Of a DNA stretch of 64,000 nt, positions 24,556-36,100 are shown one piece after another. The DNA comes from Trebouxia sp. TZW2008 (Eukaryota > Chlorophyta > Trebouxiophyceae > Trebouxiales > Trebouxiaceae): the NCBI GenBank assembly GCA_002118135.1, contig BDIU01000261.1, forward strand, positions 124,001-188,000, in the 5' to 3' direction. Numbering within the stretch: the stretch's first letter is position 1; each line of letters opens with the position of its first letter. The translations under genes were made by a program, and so were the position numbers. The notes under the pieces are model-generated. The model worked only from the letters and a program-made list of their open reading frames with translations, had not been told where the DNA came from and did no database searches.

Positions 24556-25024
24556 CCTGCACCTTGACGCAGGTTGCTGTGCCACCCTTAAGCGAGCATG
24601 AAATCGAAGCACTGTAACCGCATGCGGGTGCTATGCTAGGACCTGGATTTCAAATTTGAACCTTCTGCTTGCAACTGGGGCAACCATGTTAAGCTTGGAT
24701 CGTGCATTGCACGAAGCAAACTCCAACTGAATGCAACTAGTTGCAGTACGTACTGAGCAATCTTGTGTAACTTAAAGGTAAGCAGGCACATTGTCAACCT
24801 GTGTGACTGCATCCTTGCATCAAAACATGATACACAACCTGGTGAGCCACGTGCACAGCAAATACAGGTGAAAGAATGTCATTCAAGTTGGTCAACACAG
24901 CCAGTCACATCATTGTCACGCTCAGTCTTGACAGGCGTCTCTATGACGACATGTGTCAAACTGTGTAGCAAGGCACAGGTAGACAAAATTGCATCATTGA
25001 TTTTGTGCATTGTAACAGCAATCA
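24556..25024. other. Intergenic
   Basis: About 470 bp between two minus-strand genes. No supported feature. Confidence 0.35.
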
Positions 25025-27818
25025 TCATGACACAGCTGCGACAGCTGCAGAGGCTGGTGCTGGGCAGGTGTCATACTCCATTGCGTCCCAGATGAACTTT
25101 GACACTGGCAATGGCGGAGGTGGTGGGGTCTGTGGTGGGGAAGGCAATGGCGGCCTCACAGCAGGCATGAACAGAGACATTGGCAAGCTGCATGCTGCGC
25201 TGCCCACAGCTGCTTGTAACAGCTGATCACCAGACTTCAACGACTGCTGTGCAAGGCTGTGCATGACAGCCTTGAGGTCAGCAGAAGGCAGCTGGTCTGG
25301 GCTGCTGTTCAGAGCCATGTATTGCACTAGCACTGCAACTTCCCGAGCCAGCTTGTTTGATGCTGATGTGAGCATCTTGGCTAGATGCAACAGAAGGGGC
25401 GAGCTGAGCAGAGCTTGGACCAGCTCAGGCGACCTGGCCAAACCCTGCATCACAAAAGCACTGTGGTATGTGCTGCTGTGCCATCTGAACAGACAAGGAA
25501 GGATGTCACATTGTATGTACAGGTGTCAGCATGTGATGGCATCTGCAAGCTGCACTGCGCTCTGGCATTGCCAGGTAACAGCAGAAGCACTGGCCAACAA
25601 AAGCTTTGTAGTAGAGAGATCAGAGAGATTGGACCTATAGCTGTCTGCGTTTGCTCATGTCACAGGGAAGACAAGTGCAAAAGGCAGGGCATTTGTGTGG
25701 CAAGACCACCAAACCAAACCGCGTGCTGACCTGCAAGCATTGCACCGCAGCTAGCTGCACCACTGCAGGGAAGGGCGGCAGCAGCTCTGGAGGCGGCACA
25801 ACAGGCCCAACAGGCGCTGCAGGGGCCTTGCCCGCTGCCTTACCCTTGCCATCTGGCTTGCCTGAGGTTGGCCTCTTGCCTCCAGCTGGCACTGCAGCTG
25901 CTTGTGGTGCAGCAGGCAACTGCGGCGCATCCGGCTGCAGCAGGTTGAGCAAGACAGGTAGGCAAGATGTACTGCTTGGTAAACTGCTTGGTGTACTGTT
26001 TGGTGCGCTGTCAGTTGTGATGAGTGTGTCCCTGACTTGGGCTGACTGCAAAAGGGCTGCAAAGAGCTGCAGCAGGTTAGCCTGGAGCTGTGCAGACTGG
26101 GGTCTGCCTGCCCACATGGGTGGTCCTGCTGCAGTTGCTGCACTGCTGTCAGCTGATGCGTCATTGTATGGGACTGGGAGGAGGCTCAAAATGACTTGCA
26201 GGCCATCTGCCTCAAAGACCTGCACAACAGTGCAGTCAATATGGCAGTAGCATCAATCCAGTGTCTGTTGATCTGATGTTGCTGGCTACAACGGGCATGC
26301 AAAGTTGAGACACAGATTTCAAGGTAGGTGAGCTGCATGTCTTGAGGCGGAGCCTGACTTTGTTCTATTCACATTTCTTTCCCTGGCGGCAACCTGATCA
26401 AACAGTAGATGCAACAAGCACAAACAGCATGCAACAGGCACCTGCACAGCTGCTGATGCTTGGGTCTGTACAAGCCTGCACAGCACCAAGGCTGCATACT
26501 CCTCCCCTTTCAGACTGGTTTTAGCAGGATCTGCAGTCCCTGCAAATATTTGCACAGGTTTGGCACTTGACACAAAATGCTGTCTGCACTTACGAAATTG
26601 CACACAGATCTGAGGCGTACCCTTGAGCAGTCGCAACAGAGTTCCGGTTGCACCCAGTGCTTGTAATTCTGAGCAGACTGTCAACCCTGCTGTTGACTTT
26701 GCGATATGGAGCAAAGCCTGGCAGGCTTGTTCCCTGACAGGCACTGCTACAGAAGGGTTGCAAAGCGCCACCAGACCACGCAAGCTATCAAGCATGCGCG
26801 GGGATTCATGCATAGCTAGCCAGGCTGTCAGCTGGCATGCACGCTCCTGCAACATCACCCAAGACAAGCTGAGAAGGCAGATTTGCCTGATAAACAGTCT
26901 TGCCTACTAGCCAAAGCCAGACGTGAGGGAACCTGCTTGAGGGAAATAACTGGATAGCACACCAAGCTGTTTACCTGTATTTTGGCATTGGAATGCTGGT
27001 ACAGTGCAATCAGTGGAGCTGGATCCATTGCACACAGCCTGGAGCAGACAGCTGATGAGGCAAAACACATGGTTGTCATGCATCGTATGCAGCCTTCCAG
27101 AAATTCTTTGCTCAGGACCTGCACATCAATATATGCAAGCTGACAGGCAGGCTTGACAGCGGAGCAGGAGCTGCAGATCTGATTTACCTTTGGTGCCCCA
27201 GCAGAAGTTTTGTTATTGGCAAAGCATGCTTTCCATATTGCCTGCAGCAGCAGGCAGCTGAAGGATGCGTGACAATTCTTGATATAGCCTGATGGTCGCA
27301 GGAAAGCCCAAATGCCAAACTGGTTGTCAGCATGAGACAGTTGCATGCAAGGCATGTTCACACCTTGAACTCTCACCTCAGCAATCTGTGGTGTGCATAT
27401 GGCCTGCTGTGCTAAACCTGGCCAAGCAGCAAAGCGGGCCAAGCAGTGCGCGGTCGCCACTTGAACTTCATTGCTGTCAGAGTTGACGAGTGACACAAGA
27501 CTGCTGACGACTTCTGTAGCACTGACAGCCACCTGCAATCAGATGACAACAGGTTTTTGCTGGCTGTCACAGAGGACATTGCAGCAGCAGCAGCACTTTG
27601 CAGCACACAACCTTTGAGCCAGGATACTCTCTGATGCCAAATAGTCTTCCTGCCGCTTGCTGCTGTGTATCAGCGTCGTTGCCGCGCAAGTCAGCCAATA
27701 CCGCGCTCAGATCTGGGGATGTGTTCTTGTCTTCAGGCTCAGCAATAGGTGTTAGCGGCTTCTTTGCTTTCGCTGCAGGCTTTGGAGGCATTGCTGTGTT
27801 GGTCAGCGACTCAGCCAA
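25025..27818 (-). CDS. Armadillo/HEAT-repeat protein
   Basis: Seven exons close in frame at 579 aa: 27818-27612, 27532-27377, 27118-26975, 26846-26621, 26539-26442, 26219-25731 and 25444-25025. After a Lys/Pro-rich N-terminus (PPKPAAKAKKPLTP) come repeated helical pairs of ARM type, for example VSSLVSLVNSDSNEVQVATA, REQACQALLHIAKST and ILSLLPV. A low-complexity Ala/Pro/Gly linker follows (about residues 360-410), then more ARM-like helices and a Pro-rich tail ending near FIWDAMEYD. The start could instead be the Met at 27791. ARM proteins serve as scaffolds; no specific partner can be named. Exon 6 has a long open frame on the opposite strand, which is a shadow. Confidence 0.82.
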
Positions 27819-28065
27819 TCATATGGTTTGTTTTGAGACTCTTGCAAGCATCCGGTATGGCTGCACTCGCAAGCAAAGACCGCACCTCAATGCAAGTCAA
27901 CGATAGCAAGTTGCAAGGCAGTTTGGTTAGTCACAGGATTAGTGACGGTCAACAATCTAATGCCGACGGTGGACCTTTGACTCGAGACTGGGCTCTTGCT
28001 TGCGGGGCAATCATACGTGTAGCCGGTAGCGCATAATGCAACATACCTGCTGGGCTTCGGCTCAG
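27819..28065. promoter_or_regulatory. Divergent promoter, ARM protein / transaldolase
   Basis: Only 247 bp separate the two start codons, so both genes must share regulatory DNA. No named motif is recognised. Confidence 0.45.
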
Positions 28066-29884
28066 ATGACAGACTCGGCAATGCGCACCATCACAGCATC
28101 GAATTCTCCGTCAGCGCACCTGCTTTCACGCCGGGTTCAGCGTGCTCGTAGTAACTTGCGATATGCTACGCGATGCATGGCGCAAGCCACCGCGAAGAAA
28201 GTCATACACAAACCTCCATCCAGCGCGACGGCCGCGACAGAGCTCGAGGCCCTGAGCAAATGGTCGACGATCATACCCGACACAGTGCTTATGCAGAAGG
28301 TGGAGGAGCTTGAGTTGCAAGCCGCAACGGTCAGTAGCACGGTGCTCGCAGGGATGATGGGCAATCCCCGTGTTGCAAGAGAGTACCAGGCAAGTCTGCG
28401 CATACGTGTGTCTTCGCTGCAATCCTGCATGACACCAGCTTTGACCGATAAGCTATCCTGGAAAGCTGTTGACGCAGATGGCAATCGAGCATGGCATTCA
28501 ATACGACAAATGCCAACTGGAGTCTGCCAATAAGCTAGCATGCATCCTCGACAAAGCCCTTGCCAATGTTGGTACAATCTTTGCTGAACAAGTTGAGGGA
28601 CGGGTCAGTACAGAAGTGGACCCTAGAGATGCTTATGACACAGGTCATTTCGTGCATGTTTGCTGACATGCTTCCCAAGACTTTCTCTGGTCCCATTCAC
28701 CTGACATCCAATGATGCTTACTGCAGACAAAATGCTTGCCCGTGCGCATGCATTGATTGCAAACTACAAACAAAATGGAGTCAAGTCAGACCGCATCCTG
28801 ATCAGACTTCCTGCCACCTGGCAAGGCATTCAAGCAGCAAAGCAGTTAGAAAAAGAAGGCATTGCATCTCATGTCACCTTGATTTACAGGTATGGGAAGG
28901 CTGACCTACACACTTTCTGCTGCTGCTGATGTCCCCCAGCTCCAGCATCTGCATTTGCCATGAGATCCTGCCTGTTGTGTCACGACCATTTTGCAAACCT
29001 TCAGCACTTGACAGCTTGTGCTGCTCTTGTAGCTTTGTGCAAGCCCAAGCTGCAGCCCAGGCTGGGGTCAGTGTGATCCAGCCAAATGTTGGTCGCATCA
29101 TGGACTGGTACAAGAAGCACCCTGGCTATATCAAGAATTTGCGGGTAAACTCCTGCATGCATGGCTGCCTGTTGCGCCTCTGCAACTGCAGCAGATATCA
29201 CACAATATTCACTGCAGTGACTGCATGTTGCATACTTTTGGAGAGTTGACTGCAATGCTTGCCAGAAGCTTGCACATGCCTTGTTCTCAGGGGCTGCATC
29301 AAAAACAAATTTATGTGCATTGTAGGGGCCTCGACAAGATGGTGGCAGCTTGTTTGACAATGACAACCCAGGCGTGCAGCTAGCTGAGCGAATCTACAAC
29401 TACTGTGCCAAGTATCATCCCAAGACAAAAGTCATGGTTGCTGGCTTCAGAAACAAAGCAGGTGTGTAAGCTTCTTGCTCTTTGCAATGCTGCAACTCGA
29501 CGTTGAAGCTGTGCTGAGTTTGGTTGTCTCTCTGTGACATGGATGTGTTTTGCAGATGCGCTTGCGCTAGCTGGCGTGGACTATCTTGTCCTCAATGAAC
29601 GTGTTGTTGATTCCTTGGACAAAGCCACAACAATGCAAGGCTACAACGATGGATTCAGAGCAGATGAGCATGACGATGCTGGCGTTGCACAACAGCTGTC
29701 ATCGCAACTAGCCCAGTCAGTTGAGTTCAGCAATTCAGAGACAATAGAGGTGACTCGGCAGCTGTTTGAGGAGGGCTTGGGCATGGCAGGCCTGGAGCTT
29801 CTTGACAATGGCATCAAAAATCTAGTGGGAGATGTTGAGCGGCTGGAACCTGTGTTTGAAAATCTTGCAATAGACTCATTGTGA
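28066..29884 (+). CDS. Transaldolase, plastid-type, with Arg at the catalytic Lys position
   Basis: Class I aldolase-fold enzyme of the pentose phosphate pathway family. Exons in phase: 28066-28389, 28478-28643, 28727-28889, 29033-29144, 29326-29461 and 29556-29884, giving 409 aa. An N-terminal Ser/Arg-rich leader of about 45 residues suggests plastid import; Met at 28081 or 28036 are alternative starts. Motifs: TIIPDTV (the Asp of strand 1), EGRVSTEVDPR, DRILIRLPATWQGI, SFVQAQAAAQAGVSVIQ and VGRIMDWYKKHPG. It resembles the plant transaldolase-like subgroup with ATVSS in place of ATTNPS. The residue aligned with E. coli TalB Lys132, the Schiff-base Lys, is Arg190 (AGA at 28804-28806). Intron 1 has a GC donor (CAG|GCAAGT). 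Confidence 0.9.
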
Positions 29885-30491
29885 GATGTTGCTATATCTT
29901 GAGAGACGCTTAGAGCGACTTGGTCTGTTTGAGGTGCTTAGGCTAACTTTACGAATTGAGTGTTGGAGTGCGTTTGCAAGTTAGAGTTGCGATTTGGTAT
30001 ATGATGGTGACGAGCATGCCTGGACCTGGCAGAGCAGGTTTAGCCTGGGCGACTGCGACCAATCAGCATGCTGTTGTTTAGGCCGTGCATCAGGTCCTGA
30101 TTTGAGCATCATTGATTCAAGTTTAGTATAAGATAAGGCTGATACTAGTCATAGGGAGAACAGTACTGTACAATGCAGTGTTGCAGGCATAACATACAAT
30201 GTAACGTTTTGCAAGTAGTTGTGAGCATGCGAGTGTAACTATAACATGTTTTTGTGTGCACGATGCCCATGACACAGTCGAGTTTGACAGCAAAGGGGCT
30301 GCTCCAGGGTCACTTGATGGGAGCTTGACCGGCACGGCCCGCTGGGCATGGCATGTGCATCCCAATCGCTACCTGCGTTGCCGAGGCCACCTCTTCTGAC
30401 GTTGCCTGCACACATCACCTTGCAGATTTGATCTTCAAAAACGTGCTGACTCTTGCCTGTGAGAGAGCGCGATAACGGGAGGTCGCAAGCC
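29885..30491. other. Intergenic
   Basis: About 600 bp between transaldolase and the TPR gene. A continuous minus-strand frame (30529-30239) has no family signal and no splice support. Confidence 0.35.
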
Positions 30492-32611
30492 ATGTCAATA
30501 ACAGCAAACAACTTCAGCTTTGTCTTCATACCAGCGGCTGTGTAAGCAAATCGATGTCCTCTGCACAGTTTGTTTCAGCTGAGGTCAGCGTAACAGTTTG
30601 TTCTGCCGCCACAGATCGGAACCTATCGAGCAGTGGCAAGAAAGTTTCAATCCTAAGGACGACGAGAGTGAGATCAAAGCTTTGACAGACCGATGCAAGG
30701 TACAAGCGTGCAACCATCGGTCTTACTCATTTGAAACCAAAATAATTCAGCATGTTGGGCTGCTGATGTAGCGACATTTTTCCAAAGCAAGAGGCCCCAG
30801 GACGCCAGAGCAGAAAGCTGCACGACGAGCAGCACTCTTGAAAACTGTGGCTGAGGAAACGAGTGTCAGTGAGGCCATGCTAGATACTGCCAGCACAATG
30901 AACATGGTATGGAAACAAACCAGGGCATAGTGCATGCATGACTGCTTGCTGAGCTGTCGCATTGCTTCAACTAAAATGATAACAAGGTTTGCTGTCATGG
31001 CAGGTTGAGCATACATCCTTGCTGTCAAACAGCAAGGACAACAACTTTGTTGGCATCAATTTGTACACTGATGATGAGGCTTCCTTTTCAGGCGCTGGCA
31101 TCAATCAGCGAGCTTCAGAAATAGCTTCATGCTGCGGCATCGCACTTCAGGTAATATATGTTATATTTTGATTGGAACAACAGCAACCCAAAGCCATGAC
31201 ACTCAGCGGCTCAGCTAGTCTGCACACAATGAGCCTAGACTCACACATGAAGATTCGCAACCATGCTTGCAGGTTAATGGGGATGCTTTCATAGGTAGAA
31301 CATTTGACAATGGTGATGACTTCAAGCGCTTGAACTTTGATGTATCAGAAATGTCCAGCAGTGCTGCGTGGGTGAAGGTGAGTATCAACATCAACTTGCT
31401 GCAGTGTCTACTGAGAGGCTTTTAGATCTGTGACTACCTTGGCAGCATAAAGTCTGTCAGCAAATACACTCATTAGCAATCTGCACATCCAGCGCTGCTG
31501 CTGCTGCTGCTTCTGAATTGTCGCACCTCAAGGCGACCCTTGATCTGTGTTACAGGAAGCAAAAGCTCAACATCAACAGAAACGGCAGCGAGATAGTCCA
31601 GCAGAGTTGAAAGCTCGTTTAGCGAGCTCACAGGCTGCACAAACAAGAACAACTACCCCCAGCATCAAGGAGCTGTCGCCAGCTGAAGCCTTGAAAGAGC
31701 AAGGCAATGCAGCACTCAAGCAGGGCAAGTTGCAAGAGGTAAGGCTGTTATCGCCATCATCAGCCCACCAGTTTCAACGTCAATTTGTGAACTAGATGTG
31801 CAGTAAAGCAAATGCCAACTGCATGCCCAGCAAAGCACAGAAGGCTAGCTTGTCAGGTGCATCCTTATCTTGGTCAGCGACCACATATCATCAGAACACA
31901 CTAACAGTACCATGGATCACAATTGACAGAGAAGTGGTCCAGCAGTGTGTTGTGCTGCATGCAGGCAGTCAGATTGTACAGTGAAGCGCTTGAGGCGGAC
32001 AGCTCACTTGCTGCTGCATACAACAACAGGGCCCTGGCGCATCTGAAGCTCAATAACATTGCAGACGCTGAAGCAGACTGCAGATATGTGTTGCGCCTTG
32101 AACCACACAATGTGAAGGCTTTTTTGAGACGAGCTGCTGCCAGGTAACCAATTCTATTTGCCCATCGTTTTCAGCTTTTGGGCAATGGCTTTGCTGGTGC
32201 CAGACAATCCAGTATGTCTCTCATGCAGTCATTTGCAACAGACCTGTCCATACATCAAGTTGTCATCACTCAGGGATGACGCTGTCGCCAGAATGCAGTG
32301 ATTGCTCCTCAACTGCACTGTCTGTACAACAAGAAGCTCTGTATGCTAAGTGTCTTTGTCCTCAGAGGTTACAGGACTGCAAGGCACACTTGCATCTTGA
32401 CCTGTATGAGCACAGCACAGCAGCAGCATTGCATTGCAACCACATGGTGCCAGATTTTTTGATATGCTGGTGCAGGGAGGCCATGAACAGGCTTTATGAG
32501 GCAATTGCAGACTACAATGAGGCTCTAGCGCTGGAGCCAAAAAGCAAGGAAGCCAGAAGCAAGCTGCTGTTAGCCGAGCAGAGACTGGCAGAAGGCAGTG
32601 GGGGCTCATAA
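30492..32611 (+). CDS. TPR-domain protein with unrecognised N-terminal region
   Basis: Eight exons close in frame at 339 aa: 30492-30541, 30615-30699, 30772-30906, 31004-31150, 31273-31377, 31556-31738, 31965-32143 and 32476-32611. Three tetratricopeptide repeats cover about residues 215-330 (EALKEQGNAALKQGKLQEA, AAYNNRALAHLKLNNIADAE, AIADYNEALALEPKSKEA), as in co-chaperone-type TPR proteins. The N-terminal 200 residues contain NFVGINLYTDDEASFSG and VNGDAFIGRTFDNGDDF. Their regular shape suggests a conserved domain that I cannot name. TPR modules bind partner proteins, often the C-terminus of Hsp90 or Hsp70; that role here is inference. Confidence 0.85.
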
Positions 32612-33115
32612 TGCATCAGATTCTGACAGACTGAGCGATATTCAATCATGCAACCTAACTCAGCTAACGTATTCAGTACACTTTTTATCAGCATAGCTGA
32701 CGTTTGCAAAGCTGCAGTCAGTGCTAGCGCTGGTACTGCGACGCTTTGAGCATTCTGGAGTGATTACTCTCTTGCTGTTCATTATTCAATCAAGTAAATA
32801 GTGTTCCAGCTGCAAGACTAGCTAGCTGCCAAGAGACTTGCCCTTCGTCAGCAGCATGAAGCTATCGCGGCACCACTTGGAAAGGCCGTTTGATCCTGGA
32901 AAGGCAAAGTCATCAACCAAAACGGATCTGCTTTGGCTAGCTTGGGAACAGCATTGTGCAATTTTGATGTTTTTGAATTACTGCACAACATCGAGTCGCA
33001 GTCAAACCAACTGCAAAGCAGGTCAAACAGGTGCAACTGCGCTCAAGCTCAGGCCCGACAGACGGGCCAGCGTTGCTGCTTCGCAGCGCCCCATCTGACG
33101 GCAGCACGTGTGAAC

Positions 33116-36100
33116 ATGAGCGGCACGTTTCACGTAGCATGTCCTTTCACCGGGTGAGACGGTGTAGCCTGGTGTGATCTACCGTTTCTGCAGAGCCAGT
33201 GCTGACCTGCCTGACTTCTTGCAGGCACTCTATATGCCGCTGCAGCCAAGGGCATGCCAGCACTCATGCGAGCTCCTCAGATCATCTTCAGCAAGCAACC
33301 TCGCTATGGCAACTCTGGCAGCAACAACAGAACCTGTTCAAGCCAAAAGCAACAGTGGACATACAGGTGCAACCTTGTTGCATTCACATCAGTGTCTTTT
33401 GCAGCAACGAGCAAACGTCTGAGCGAGTGGGTCTGCATGCGCAGTTGCCAAAGCTCATGCAGCGCGTCAAGCAGAAACCGCCAGAAGACGACCTTGCAGG
33501 TGCGTAGCAGCAATTTCTGGACATGTACACAGCAAACGCATGCATATGCATATTGCAGCTTGCACTGGATTCAAATTGGTTCGCACTGTTGCTGCAGATG
33601 GCACAGCAGAAGCTGATGCAGAGAAGGCTGTGCGAGCTGCTGCTAAGATTGCTGAGGCTGCAGTCTCCAGAGCTGTACAAGCTGCAGCACAAGCTGGCAT
33701 TGAGTACATGCCTCCTGTTGGCATGCAGCTGGATACACCACGAGTTCCAAAGGTACAGTAGTCATGCATGCATTTGCCAGCACGGCAGGCAACATGCTCT
33801 GCATCAGCGGCGCTGCACATTTCACAGGCTTTTAGCATATGGCTTTGATTGCAGTTGGGTCTCTGCAAAAAACTGCATGGCAAATGATTGCTTCAGAAGC
33901 GTACACAGCTGCTTCACTTTGGTAGATTGTCATCAAATTGGCAACTGCTTGTGTGCAGGTGGATGCGAGGCAGGTTGAGCGTAAAGCCCAAGCTGCTCAG
34001 CAGTCGATGCAGCGTAGAGCTCAGCGCCTTGAAAAGGCCCAAGCAGCTGCACTACAGGCTCAATTCGCTGCAAGGGACTCAGAGCGTCAAAGCAGTCAGC
34101 ACAAGGCACAGCATCAACAGCAGCATGGCCGAGCCACCTTGCAGCAGGTCAGCTGCACCCTTGCCCTACATACTCAGCGTCGATTTTGATGATGGAGTTT
34201 GTGGCAGTTACTGTTTGAGCTGTGCCAGACCCACTATATGCGTACATGTGTATGGAATGCATGTCAGCAAGGATGACAGGTAGGAAATCCAAGACAGGGC
34301 GCAAGTCATGCCATGCGCAGCCTTCCGTTAGCATAAAAAATGCCCATTCTGCTCGCAAAAGCAAAGCAGCAGTTTTACAACTGTGCCTGAATGATAGCAA
34401 ATCAAGGGCTGAGCCGCCCAATCAAAGCGGAGGTGTAGCCAAGAATGACATGATTGATCTCTCCTGCATGTCGCACTACTGCACAGCCAGTGACCCACCG
34501 ACACACATCTCTGCACTCCATGTTACCTTCATTACAGCTACATGTGTTGTCAATTCTAACTCTGCATAACATGTTGGACAGCACATTGATATTGCCAGTG
34601 TCCTACACAATGTCGCGTCAAAACAAGCTCTCCACAAACATCTCATAACGTTGAATGCTGCATCAACAATTGCTTCTCATAAGTGTCTCACATGTGCAGA
34701 TGCTGCGTCAGAACAAGGACCAAGTGCGGCAGGCGCTGGAAAATAGCCCTCCCCGTGACTCCTCCAACAGGCGCCCTCACTCCTCAGCTGGGCCAGCATC
34801 CAGCTCTGGCAGGCCAAGCCCGAGAGGTTAGCCCACAAAGCCTTGTGTATGCAAAGCCAGTGAACATCCAAAGCCATTGTGTGTGCAAAGCCACTCTGTA
34901 TGCAGCGGCAACATGAATGCTTGCTACAGCCGCTCAACCTTGCATAGCTGCCTGAACCCCAGACGTAGGTCCGCAATGCCCCTGCATACAGAATTTCCCT
35001 GTATGTCAGATTCCACTGATGTTCAGGTCAGATTGCGGGCTGTAGGCGCTATCCGTTACTAGGTACATGTGTAGTTGTATGTTAGGTCCCCTCCTCAGGG
35101 ATAGCCTGCTCAAATGAACGCTTTAGGGTTGCTAAATCAGCTGAAAGGGTGTACGTACATGGTACGCTTGACCTGTGTTGCATAGCACTTACTGCTGCCT
35201 GATTTCTGCCTGCTAAGTTGCACATGAGCCAGTGGAGCTGCATGATTGCTCTGAGGCACTTTGTTGCTGTTGTATGCATACAGCAAGGGTTTTGCACCTC
35301 ACCAGCATTGCTATGAATGACAATGTGAGTGACAATGACATGATGGTAATGCTGCAACAGGCACAGCCAGCAGAGGTCATGGGCCCAAGTCACAGGCTAT
35401 GGCCCACCAAGATATCGACTCCTTGCCACGCCAGCGCTCCCAACCCCAAGCCCACCCCAACTCACCCCCGCTACCCCCCCTGTCCTCCTCCATGCACCCT
35501 GCCATCCAGGCCAAGCTACAGCAGGCCCACAACAAGCTGCTGGGCCCCAGCAGTCAAGTCAGCAGGCAGCATGAGGCAGCCCCAAGTTCCAGCAAGACTG
35601 GTGCAAAAGCCTCTCAGAAGGGCATGGCTAGCAGCAAAAGCCAGCTGGCCCAAGGTGATGCGCAATCTCACTCATCGCACCGTATTGTGTTGACAGGTCT
35701 GGGTGCTAGAAAGTGTGAAGATACTTCTGATGATTGGATTTGCCTGTCAATTCAGCTTTGCAAGCATGACGTTCAGCATGTCAGGAACAGGACATTCATG
35801 ACAACTGTGAGCACCAGCAAGACTGGCGCAAAAGCATCTCAGAAGGGCAAGGCTAGTGCTACAACCTGGCCCAAGGTGATGTACACTTGATGGCACCTTT
35901 TTGTATCAGAAGGGACTGCAAGCTAGTTTAGCTTGAACAACATAGCTTAAGCCATGCCAAGAGTAGGTGTACTCCTTGAGCGTTCACACCTTTGCATTTG
36001 GCATAGAATTGTGCAAGACAGCGGTATAGCATCAACATACTGGCAGTACAGCATGAGCACAACTTGCAGCACTACTGCTCTACAGCTTATCTGATGTGAT

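Noticed and set aside
25651..26250. 199 aa open frame on the plus strand
   Set aside because: It is antisense to ARM exon 6, whose phase and splice sites are well supported. Ala/Pro-rich composition keeps several frames open.
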